A stretch of 64,000 nt of DNA from Oreohelix idahoensis (lineage: Eukaryota; Mollusca; Gastropoda; Stylommatophora; Oreohelicidae), in contig JAMPIV010003426.1 of assembly GCA_024509875.1 (NCBI GenBank), positions 148,474 through 212,473 on the forward strand. The letters are read 5' to 3'. The notes under the pieces are model-generated. The model saw only the letters and a program-made list of their open reading frames with translations. It was not told the origin of the DNA and did not search any database. The stretch's first letter is position 1. Each line of letters opens with the position of its first letter. Both the position numbers and the translations under genes were made by a program. Positions 11,563-20,864 of the stretch are shown here, piece after piece.

Positions 11563-12749
11563 TACATAACAGATATTATATCTGCAGCTCATAGTATCTA
11601 CCTTAGCGTGATCAGTAAGTTGTAAAGTTAAAAATCTAATAAAAATTGTCAGTGCACGTTTGAGTAGAGTATGATTTCTTCTTCTGGATCTATTTATTAT
11701 GGCCAGCTTATTAGCTTAGTCTATGTGTCATGGAATTTTTGGGTCGATCTCTTTTTTTCAGTGGGCGGCACATTTTCTCTCTCTGCTATAATGCAGATAT
11801 TAACAATTTTCTAATCACCTTGCACTCCTTTCAGTAATAATTCGTCTTGTCTATTTAACTGACCATCCCTGCTGAGAGAGTATACAGGTGATGCAATATT
11901 GACCGACAGTCATGTTGGTAAGAATGTCGTGTACCAAACCTTGGCCGCGCTGGATAAGCACGACGTACATCCAGCCAGTTTATTTATCGCTGATTTGGCG
12001 ATTGGGACTCCCTAATTTATGTCATGAAGAGTCAAAACCCAGATGGTTACACGAGGGTCGGTGTTTGCACAAGGACGGGGAGAAAAATTACCCTTGTGGA
12101 CACATTACAGACATGCACATGACAGACGAATGAGGTAATGACATCTGGATAGAAGTAATACGAAGATACTACTTGAGATAAAAATAAGAAGTTATTTGTA
12201 ATCACTGACGAGAATATTCGGAGGTGTCACGCCCACATTTGGGAGAAATGTCCTGTGAAATAACGTGCAGAATTTTTCTATGAGGAAATTTTTTGAATAG
12301 ACGCCATCAAACCACGCATGACTGTAACTATTGCCGGCATTCGAGATGTAGGAATAACCACATTTCTGATTGAGGCCTGGTCTAATAGTAAACAACACGT
12401 GCCAGGAACGACAGGGGCAATATAACCTGACATTTTATTCGTTTGAAAGCACTACGAAAATTCACCTCGCGCCCAGAAGACAACCAGACCTTGCCAGAGT
12501 AATAACAGAATCAGAGTTTCATTTATTGGACCGGACTTTGTTTGAGCCTCTGGAGGACTTAAGAGCCTAGGAAATCTCTACCATTATTAACAAGGAAAAC
12601 CGGAATCTGAGGAATCTGAAACACGGAGTCAAAGTGGAAACTTACTGCTAAAATAAATAGTAAAAGGAATTTCGCTGACTTAACTCAGCTGGGTGCTTGA
12701 ACGAGCTAACGAATTATAAGAAAACCCTGTCCTTCACAAATTTTGAGGG

Positions 12750-12984
12750 CAGATACTAAAGTTAACATTTGCTCAGCCTCATGCAGCATTGTTCTCGCTT
12801 TTCTGAATATCTTTTGAACATTCCCTTGAGGTAGAGGCATCATTATTCTTCTACCTACAACTCTGCCAAGAGTAATCTTGTGCGAAGGAAGACACTTTTG
12901 AAGCCCCACGTTAGTTACTCTTGAGTTTTGGGCCACTGTTGGACCACTACTGCAGAGCTAAGGGGAGGCAATCCGTGACACTAT
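12750..12984. repeat. Unidentified dispersed repeat, copy 2
   Basis: Second copy of the sequence at 11336-11562. A 76-codon minus-strand frame (12706-12936) runs through it but is not preserved in the other copy, so I do not call it a gene. Confidence 0.65.
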
Positions 12985-13389
12985 ATGAACAACAGCGAAT
13001 CCAAACAGTATATTATTTGCATATTTTAAGTTCACCCATAAATGTAGAACAGATGTTAAGAATAGACAGACCTTGCGAACTGCATAATATAGTCAACAGT
13101 ATATAACTAAAACAAACGTTAATATATAGTGATTGGCGAGTATATGGCAGGGAAGGTAAAGGTCTAGTGGTGTTCTTATAAAACACATTACTTATGACAC
13201 ATGAGGTTCCATTGATTATCAAACTAATTGCCCCAGGCATTTACACCGCTCCCAAGTTTCTTATTTTAGTTTGTTGTTATTTGGGCGACCCAGAGTTCAG
13301 TGGGAGGACAACATTAGACAATCTGTGAAGGAACCAAAGACTGTATATTAATCAGGCCAGGAGAAAAAAAATCCGACTGGATAGTAAAG

Positions 13390-13500
13390 CTCTCTCTCTC
13401 CCTCTCTCTCTCTCTCTCTCCCTCTCTCTCTCCCTCTCTCCCTCTCTCTCTCCCTCTCTCTCCCTCTTTCTCTCTCCCTCCTCTCTCTCTCTCCCTCTCT
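13390..13500. repeat. (CT)n microsatellite, interrupted by CCT
   Basis: About 110 bases of CT dinucleotides with frequent CCCT interruptions. The Arg/Glu-rich reading frames over it on the other strand are a consequence of the repeat. Confidence 0.95.
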
Positions 13501-14195
13501 GGCAAACCCCACGGTAGAAAAGGAATGACTAAGTAAGTAAGTAATTTTTTTTGTTTGTTTTATTTTTCTGTTTTTGGCCCACACACAACACAAATTGGTG
13601 GTTTTTATTTGCCCTATTTAAGATGATCGGACAGAGGATATGATACCACTTTTACAAATCGGCTTTTGTACATGTTATGTGGACTTAAAAAAGACTTTAT
13701 ACCCTAATTATAACCCTTCAGAGGTTGAACGGGATCTTTCTCATCATTAATTGTACTATAACTCTGCGTCAGTTGCATACCTCTTAATGTGTAATAAAAA
13801 CATGTTTTTGGCCATTAAGTTTGTATTGTATTGTATTTATAACCCTGCATAAGCTGCCCTCTACAAGTGTATGTTACATTTCACATCTCATTGAAAACAT
13901 TCTTACTAATGCAAAGAACCTTAAAGAATGTTGAGGATTATCTGTGAATGCCACGAGTGTGTTGTAGTAAACTAAGTGTTTTAGGTTCCTTATGTTAGGT
14001 ATATTTATACCTTGAAAGCTGGGAGCTCAACCTGAAGCTGTCCACTACCATGGTGTACACTGATCCAGCTGTTGTACATGCAAACCCATGCCTCATTAGT
14101 TTGCATATTCTGAACGTATACGGAATTCAGAAACCTGTTTATGAAAGAAAATACATGATTCAGAATTTAATTTCTCTCTCAGAATTTAATTTCCT
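13501..14195. other. Non-coding stretch before the inverted repeat
   Basis: No gene. At its end a 19-bp tandem near-duplication (CAGAATTTAATTTCTCTCT at 14161-14179, then CAGAATTTAATTTCCTGTA) abuts the first base of the inverted repeat. Confidence 0.6.
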
Positions 14196-14219
14196 GTAGG
14201 GGATGTTGGAAACGAGGCG

Positions 14220-14460
14220 TTTTCAGGTGGCGCGCTGTGGTGGCGCGTGACTTTTATATAGGGAAAATGTGGTGGCGCGCTGTGGTGGCGCGTGACTTTT
14301 ATATAAGGAAAATGTGGTGACGCGCTGTGGTGGTGCGTGACTTTTATATAAGGAAAATGTGGTGGCGCGTGGTGGTGGCGCGTGACTTTTTATATAAGGA
14401 AAATGTGGTGGCGCTTTGTGGTGGCGCGAGACTTTTTATATAGGAAAATGTGGAGGCCCA
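14220..14460 (+). repeat. 45-bp terminal tandem array, left
   Basis: Five units marked by GACTTTTATATA at 14249, 14294, 14339, 14384 and 14430 (spacing 45, 45, 45, 46). Each unit reads roughly GTGGTGGCGCGTGACTTTTA, TATAAGGAAAAT. Every unit carries TATATA(A/G)G, a TATA-box-like motif directed towards the centre of the inverted repeat, that is, antisense to the polymerase remnant. Confidence 0.92.
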
Positions 14461-15005
14461 AGATGGCGGACTTGAGATAACAAGAAGAGGTTATATGGCG
14501 CAAGATGGCGGGGTGATTTTTTTATATAAGGAAAATGTGCAGGCCCGGTGGAGCTCAGGAGGAGGGGATGACTTTTTATACAGTAATATATTATTGTTGT
14601 TGTATGTGTTGTTTTTAGTATATCATAGCCAACTTAGGTAGTATTCTGGAGGTGGGATGAAGGCGCAAGATGGCGGGGGTGACTTTTTATATAAGGAAAA
14701 TGTGCAGGCGCGGTGGAGGCGCAAGATGGCGGACTTGAGATAACAAGAAGTGTATATATGGCGCAAGATGGCGGGATGACGTGTTATATAAGGAAAATCA
14801 GGAGGAGCCCCGGCGGAGCTCAGGAGGAGAGGACGACTTTTTATATAGTAATATATTATTGTTGTTGTATGTGTTGTTTTTAGTATATCATAGCCAACTT
14901 GGGTAGTATTCTGGAGGTGGGATGAAGGCGCAAGATGGCGGGGGGTGACTTTTTATATAAGGAAAATGTGCAGGCGCGGTGGAGGCGCAAGTTCGCGGAT
15001 TTTTA
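14459..15005 (+). repeat. 265-bp higher-order repeat with CAAGATGGCGG motifs
   Basis: A segment beginning AGTAATATATTATTGTTGTTG occurs at 14582 and again at 14847, a 265-base period. Six copies of CAAGATGGCGG lie at 14459, 14501, 14666, 14722, 14764 and 14931. The motif AAGATGGCGG matches the well-known YY1 binding consensus, and it alternates with TTTTTATATAAGG, so the block looks like a compound promoter. The mirrored block in the right arm is at about 23870-24415. Binding is an inference. Confidence 0.75.
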
Positions 15006-15600
15006 GATAACAAGAAGAGGTTATATTTAGACGATAATAGGAAGACATGAGATTACGAGGAGGCGCATGACTTTTTATATAGTAATATATGTTGTTTTAG
15101 ATAACAAGGATATATTTTTTAGATAACAAGAAGAGGTTATATTTAGACTGAAGACGAGGAGGAGCATGACTTTTTATATAGTAATATGTTTAGATAACAA
15201 GAAAACAATAACAAGAAGAGGATATATTTAGACAACAAGAAGACGATATTTATAGACATGTATTTAGAACATATATATTTTACAACAGTTATACGAATAG
15301 TTAGACGATATATTTAGATAACAGTTAGACACTATATATTTAGACATACATAAAGTAGACATACAGGATACCAGTTAGACGTTATATTTAGACAACGAGA
15401 AGACGATATATTTAGACAACAAGAAGACTTTTAGATAACAGGAAGAGGCTATATTTAGATGATATATTTACATAACAAGAAGACGATATATTTAGATGCT
15501 ATATTTAGATAATAGGAAGATATATTTAGACATATATTTATATACATATTTTACAACAGTTATACGAACAGTTATATTTAGGTAACAAAAAATGAATGTT
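15006..15600 (+). repeat. AT-rich degenerate minisatellite (TTTAGACGATA type)
   Basis: Irregular repeats of units such as GATATATTTAGACAACAAGAAGAC and ATTTAGATAACAGTTAGAC, 20-30 bases each. The counterpart in the right arm is at about 23020-23410 plus 23817-23870, where it is split by an RTE-like fragment. A degenerate third occurrence is at about 45865-45950. Confidence 0.8.
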
Positions 15601-15993
15601 AGTTAATATATTTTTATTTTTCAAATACTGTTTTGTAGTAACAAAACATATAGGAGCATATATGGTAATATATAGGAGTACATATATATAGTATTTTTTT
15701 AAACATTATATGAGTATGTACAATTGACAAATAACACATAGTGACATATACTTTGTTATATACATATTTATATTGGAAGATGGGAGGTGTTACAGTAGTA
15801 ACATTATCACAGTAAGAAATATAATATATCACCGGGGTACAGTTCCAGGCCAGACCTTGAGGGATATGTGTCGTCACATTGTCGTCACGTCGTAAGAAAT
15901 AGAGAGGTGTTGTGTGTGTGATATGGTGTTTGGGGCGGTAGAGAGATAGTATTTGGGTAGGGAGATGTATTGTGTGTTGGAGTGGAAGACAGT
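15601..15993 (+). other. Arm segment downstream of the polymerase remnant
   Basis: AT-rich non-coding sequence shared with 22659-23040 in the right arm. It begins right after the polymerase stop codon, so it is presumably 3' flanking DNA of that gene. Confidence 0.6.
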
Positions 15994-16844
15994 TTAGATG
16001 TTGAGGGGTGATGTGGTGACGTTGTCGGGGTGTACCTGTCGTTTGATGTAGAAGTAAGATAGGGCGTTGCGGTGTTGTTCGTAGGTGTAGATGGAGGATT
16101 TGTGTGCACGGAAACCAATATTTTTTCCCGCCCTGTGCTTGTTGTGTGTTGAGGACTTCTAAGAATGTGTGTTTGTCTACTTTGTTGTGGTGTTTGTTGA
16201 GTCCTTTGGTGGTTGTTTTGTCATAGTCCCCAAAACAGTGATACGTCTTGCTGCACAGCGAAATCCTTCCGCTGCCTTCGTATTCTAATTTTTAAAAAGG
16301 CTCGGTGTGCGTTTGGCGAATAATATTTGTTCGCGGAATTTTTGACAAAGGGCGCGCGTTTTACCCTCGCTAGCTACAAAGTCGGGTCTATGGTCGGGAC
16401 ATACTTCGGCGGGGAACCATTGGTGGTAGGAGCTGTAAAATTCGCGTCGCATAGCGGCTTATAAACGTCCGCTAAGTTATTCGCGCTAAGGGTCAAGTAA
16501 AGGCTGTCTGTGTCCGTCTCACATAACTACAGAATCTTTTTGCCCACATAACTTCCGATCAACGTCCGCCTGGCGGTAGTCAGAAGTTTATGTTTGTCGG
16601 CGTATTGTCGCATGAAAGACCCAATATCTTCTCTCGTGACGTCGACGTTCTTAAAAATGGGCGTTATTTCCGAGAAAGGGTCTTTTAGGGAGTCAGGGAC
16701 ATGAATGTCACACTCGACTAGCCCAAATAAGGTCTCGTCTAACACGGAGGCGAGAATCTGTTTTTCTGTTAATGGGCACCGGTGTTTCGTTACTCTTGTT
16801 AAATTCCATTCCTCTATATTTATTTTATTCCTATCATCGATGAC
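15994..16844 (-). pseudogene. B-family DNA polymerase remnant, left arm
   Basis: Matches the type-B DNA polymerases (Pfam DNA_pol_B_2 style) found in many invertebrate genomes as mobile-element proteins. On the minus strand, in order: LFGLVECDIHVPDSLKDPF, PIFKNVDVTREDIGSF, LIGSYVGKKIL, then a TAG, then the motif C aspartates in TDTDS, then WFPAEVCPDH, ISLCSKTY and KGLNKHHNKVDK, and a C-terminus ending SPLNI before TAA at 15994-15996. Upstream the frame stays open to 16844 (VIDDRNKINIEEW), and the codon at 16806-16808 is TGG. The 100-150 residues expected between KKIL and motif C, including motif B, are missing. Frameshifts lie near AAAAATTAG before ISLCSKTY and in a six-A tract before the last third. 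It cannot encode an enzyme. The family assignment rests on remembered motifs. Confidence 0.7.
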
Positions 16845-16896
16845 TTACAATTAGTATTTATGCTCTATCTATCTCCAAAGCTAAATTAACACATAA

Positions 16897-17177
16897 CAAG
16901 TTATTTTTTTTTTTTTTTTATAACCAGCGGCAATCGAGCTTTCTAGCCATTTTGGCCCAATGACATGTCATTGCGAGGCTGGGAGGTCAGTGGACTTTCC
17001 TTCTAACCCGGTCAGGAGCTTCGCTCCTTCCCATCCACACGGGATTTATGTGTAGGAGCCGTTCAGATTATTCAGTCAAATTTCCGGTCGTAAACATTTC
17101 TTCAAACGCCGACGCCCGGGTTTGAAGCATGAACAACGTTGTAGCCATTACACCAGCGCGGCTCCCGTCAAGTTATT
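16897..17177 (-). mobile_element. tRNA-derived SINE, copy 2, with empty site in the other arm
   Basis: The body is 16906-17168, minus strand. Its head GAGCCGCGCTGGTGTAATGG has a box A-like sequence, and a box B-like GCTTCAAACCC follows. It shares the hairpin and CTCGCAATGACATGTCATTGG segment with copy 1 (2334-2602). It ends in a 16-base A tail, seen as T on the plus strand at 16904-16919. The 9-base target duplication CAAGTTATT is at 16897-16905 and 17169-17177. The right arm carries the uninterrupted site once, at about 20808-20816 (AATAACTTG), so the insertion is younger than the arm duplication or polymorphic. Confidence 0.93.
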
Positions 17178-17469
17178 AATATTGTCTTAATATATAAACT
17201 TAAAATTATCTTTAGATACCAACAGTTAAAAGCTAGATATACTACGCTAACACATGTGAATTAAATTTAAGTCTGCTTGCACGCGCGCTCACCCATGAAA
17301 AAGCGACAATTTCGAGTCGCGTGGTGGTGACATGAGTCTTCAAATTATCGGGAACACGAACGGTGCATCCGATTAGGACAAAACATGGTTCGTCTATAAC
17401 TGATATTAGAATCTGTTGTACTCGATGGTTACAACGTATAGGTAAATAGCTACTAACCCGTTTTAATTT

Positions 17470-18125
17470 TTTTTTTGGGTTCTAATATTAAAATATTTCT
17501 TTCATTATTTCTTTAAATATTTCCGCAGTGGTCGAATATTTCTCACTGTTATATAGAAGTAAACTGGTGATGCAGTCGGTTATATCACAGCTTTGGTCGT
17601 TGGTGTGCGTTTCCTCAAACACAGTGTATACAGGTTTTTGAAGACCACCGTATCACAACACATCACCATATGTCACTTTATCTTTCTTGGTTAACATAGA
17701 TTGTACAGGGTTAAATATTTTAAAAAAGTTGTGCCCCCGCTGATCGGGTACAGAATACTTTATTATAGAACAACGTGTCTCAAACGGTTTAGTCTAAGAA
17801 CCCTATGATGTCTTACAAATTATTGAGGTCCCAGAGATCTTTTGTAGATAAGAGTTGTACAGCGAGGATATTACAATATCAAAGATGGTGTTCGATTATA
17901 AGGAACCTCGCTGACCCCCAAATAGGCTTTCTGCGTACCATATTTTGAGAATCACCGTTCGTAGGTCTTTCTTTATTCAGCTGATAATAGCATTCGGGTT
18001 CTTTCACCCTACCAATTAGACACCTGATTCTGGTTAACTTTAAAGCGAGATATTCTAACAGAACCTTTAACTACAAACCTAGTCATTTGCAAGGTATAGC
18101 TCCCACCTTTTTGTGGATCCAACAT
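17470..18125 (-). pseudogene. Degraded coding remnant of unknown function upstream of the polymerase
   Basis: An ATG at 18125-18123 opens a frame (MLDPQKGGSYTLQMTRFVV and so on) to a stop at 18009. A second open segment runs from 18022 to 17879 (CLIGRVKEPECYYQLNKER), and a third from 17742 to about 17480 (GHNFFKIFNPVQS; later TVFEETHTND), with one internal TGA. The three segments are in different frames but look like one protein of roughly 200 residues broken by indels. I recognise no domain. In the right arm the same ATG (20444) is followed by a deletion that joins its first codons, in frame, to the last ones (FKEIMKEIF), leaving 13 codons. Confidence 0.5.
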
Positions 18126-18428
18126 AATTTATTTCGTGTCTACATTACAACCAAGTTGTATATTTCAAAACCAAACAACAACCAGTAATCACCCCCTTCT
18201 ACGCGAACCCAACTTAGAACAAATGGATAATCGATAAGAAACCATCGTTTTGCCGTGTTGGCGCCCGTGTGGGATATGTTAATGTACTAGCTTATCTGGT
18301 AATATCGCGGTCTTGATTACAAACCACGTGAAAAACAACCAAGGTGAGTTGTCTTTTTGGTTTGTAACTAAGAAATAAATTTAAACAAGAAAATAGAAAT
18401 ATTGTGTACACCACACAAGGTCAAAATT

Positions 18429-18573
<145 letters not shown>

Positions 18574-18591
18574 CATATATAGTCTGTTGTA

Positions 18592-18692
18592 ACGGAACAA
18601 CGGATAATTTCTTGTTGCCCTAAAACGCCGCAAGGCGTAATGGCCACAGACTGCTTGGTCGGTCGACTGCTAAGGATGGAGGAAGAAGAAGA
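18592..18692 (+). mobile_element. Short retroposon with (GAA)n tail
   Basis: A 101-bp insertion ending GGAGGAAGAAGAAGAA is flanked by a perfect 13-bp direct repeat, ATAGTCTGTTGTA, at 18579-18591 and 18693-18705. Tail plus target duplication indicate target-primed retroposition of a truncated SINE or LINE end. The family is not recognised. Confidence 0.85.
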
Positions 18693-18824
18693 ATAGTCTG
18701 TTGTAGAAAAATACCTACCACGGTCTTACATGCTCTCTGTCTGGATGTATATGACATGAAAACCAATTTATTTTATAAAAAATTCTAGTACAAATGTGTT
18801 TCTGCGAAAAACCGAAAGCTAACG

Positions 18825-18841
18825 TTTTTTTTTTTTTTTTT
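18825..18841. repeat. Poly-T tract
   Basis: Seventeen T in a row. It may be the A tail of a minus-strand retroposon, but I see no flanking duplication. Confidence 0.8.
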
Positions 18842-19129
18842 GTTCGACAGTGAAACCTGCTATCCTCGTTACCCCAATGTTTAATTACGACGCAACTGTA
18901 TTTGTCTAATTACTCGTCTGATCGGAAAATGTTTCGTACCATATAAGATCGAATGACAGACGAGCGTGTGTGTCTTTCAGAGATCTGCGCGTACGGTATT
19001 GTGCGTAAATAACGGGATCGATAGGCAATTTCATTACGGGGCATGTTTAATTACTGTGCAGGTGTGTTTGCTTAATCGGTCCCTTGTCGAAAATATGACT
19101 TATTTTACACAGATACCTCGCAAACATGT

Positions 19130-19290
19130 CCTAGAAACATTCCTTCGTTCATGTGCTCGAATCCGCTACTTAAGGTTTTCACTTTTTTTAAATTTTTATT
19201 TTTTATTTTACAAGTGCGGCATGTGGTGATAGGTTTTATATTGTCTCCCAATCGTGCCAAACAGGAGGCGACCATGGAAATATAGTACAT
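19130..19290 (+). repeat. Module shared with 50830-51010, upstream of a minisatellite
   Basis: Shares CCTTCGTT, TATTGTCTCCCAA(T/G)CG, GGCGACCA and AATA(T/A)A(G/A)TACATTAAA with 50830-51010, in the same order and orientation. In both places a short-period minisatellite follows directly. This layout resembles non-autonomous elements with internal tandem repeats, such as Helitron-like elements of invertebrates, but no termini are recognised. Confidence 0.6.
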
Positions 19291-19298
19291 TAAATAAA

Positions 19299-19440
19299 TA
19301 GAAATATGCCTGTGAGGTGATAGAAATATCCCTGCCAGGTTATAGAAATATGCCCTCGATGTTATAGAAATATGTATGTGAGATGATAGAAAATATGCCC
19401 GCGACGTGATAGAAATATGCCCTCGAGATTATAGAAATGT
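19299..19440 (+). repeat. 22-bp minisatellite, seven units
   Basis: GAAATAT recurs at 19301, 19323, 19345, 19367, 19389 (as GAAAATAT), 19412 and 19434, a period of 22-23. The consensus is close to ATAGAAATATGCCCTCGAGGTT. The units adjoin without separate spacers, so this is not a CRISPR array. Confidence 0.88.
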
Positions 19441-19983
19441 GACCACTGGTTTTGGTAGAAAATTTGAGGTAGGATTCACCAAAGTATTTTCGCACGTGTA
19501 TCAAAGGATGGTCTCGGTAAAATTTACTCTCTCGACCTTCAGTCCAGTCTCCCTCGGTACAAGTATTGCATCACTTCTTGGCATGTATACCCAGTTAGTG
19601 GAAACAAGCGAACTCAGCTGCAAAGAGGTATGACCCCACCTTGAAGTGGTGGTCCTGGAAACAGTCTGCAGCAGTGCAGTCTGGTTGAGCGAGTGCGAAT
19701 CGCAATGCGAAGGCAAAATCGGCCCTAAAAAAAAAAGTGTCGGGGTGTAGTCGGGTGTGTCGACCGAAAGAAGCAGATATCACAACTTAGGCGTAAACAG
19801 ACACAGCGCAACCACAGTCCTTTTCAGAGCGAACAACAAAGAAGAAGAAGATCTTCAACAAGGTATGAGCGATAGTGTCTGATGTTATCACAACGATTCA
19901 CCAGTAAAGTATGAACGTGCGCGTATGACCACGGGGGTTAAAAGAAAAAAAACTACGTGTGTTTTCAGTTATATTAAACATGG

Positions 19984-20074
19984 ATGAGAGAGAAAAGAGA
20001 GAGAGAAAGAAAGAGAGAGAGAAAAGAGAGAGAGAGACAAACTGAGAAAGAAAGACAGAGAGAGAGAGCGAAAA

Positions 20075-20120
<46 letters not shown>
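19984..20120. repeat. GA-rich microsatellite
   Basis: Imperfect GAGA/GAAA tract ending in a pure (GA)n run, next to the inner edge of the right arm. Confidence 0.92.
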
Positions 20121-20122
<2 letters not shown>

Positions 20123-20526
20123 AAACACAGTCTTTCTTTCTCAGTTTTGACCTTGTGTAGTGTACACAATATTTCTATTTTCTTGTTTAAATTTATTTCT
20201 TAGTTACAAACCAAAAAGACAACTTACCTTGGTTGTTTTTCACGTGGTTTGTAATCAAGACCGCGATATTACCGGATAGCTAGTACATTAACATATCCCA
20301 CACGGGCGCCAACATGGCAAAACGATGGTTTCTTATCGATTATCCATTTGTTCTAAGTTGGGTTCGCGTAGAAGGGGGTGATTACTGGTTGTTGTTTGGT
20401 TTTGAAATATACAACTTGGTTGTAATGTGGACACGAAATAAATTATGTTGGATCCATTTAAAGAAATAATGAAAGAAATATTTTAATATTAGAACAAAAA
20501 AAAAAAAAAAAAAATTAAAACGGGTT

Positions 20527-20739
20527 AGTAGCTATTTACCTATACGTTGTAACCATCGAGTACAACAGATTCTAATATCAGTTATAGACGAACCATGTTT
20601 TGTCCTAATCGGATGCACCGTTCGTGTTCCCGATAATTTGAAGACTCATGTCACTACCACGCGACTCGAAATTGTCGCTTTTTCATGGGTGAGCGCGCGT
20701 GCAAGCAGACTTAAATTTAATTCACATGTGTTAGCGTAG
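20527..20739 (+). other. Open segment of 70 codons upstream of the polymerase remnant
   Basis: Open from 20527 to TAG at 20737-20739 with a plausible amino-acid mix (VIDEPCFVLIGCTVRVPDNL within it). The same sequence is in the left arm at about 17240-17450, minus strand. It may be another piece of the same ancient gene. I recognise no domain. Confidence 0.3.
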
Positions 20740-20864
20740 TATATCTAGCTTTTAACTGTTGGTATCTAAAGATAATTTTAAGTTTATATATTAAGACAAT
20801 ATTAATAACTTGTTATGTGTTAATTTAGCTTTGGAGATAGATAGAGCATAAATACTAATTGTAA

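Larger units (their letters stand above)
11085..13389. other. Non-coding stretch with an unidentified repeat pair
   Basis: No gene recognised. It holds two diverged copies of one sequence (11336-11562 and 12750-12984), listed separately. Confidence 0.6.

Noticed and set aside
13314..13593. Arg/Glu-rich frames of 63 and 81 codons
   Set aside because: Translation of the CT microsatellite. The mirror case is the Ser/Leu-rich frames at 19898-20169 over the GA tract.
19299..19440. Short regular repeats as a CRISPR array
   Set aside because: Units are contiguous with no unique spacers, and the genome is eukaryotic. The same applies to 51185-51595.
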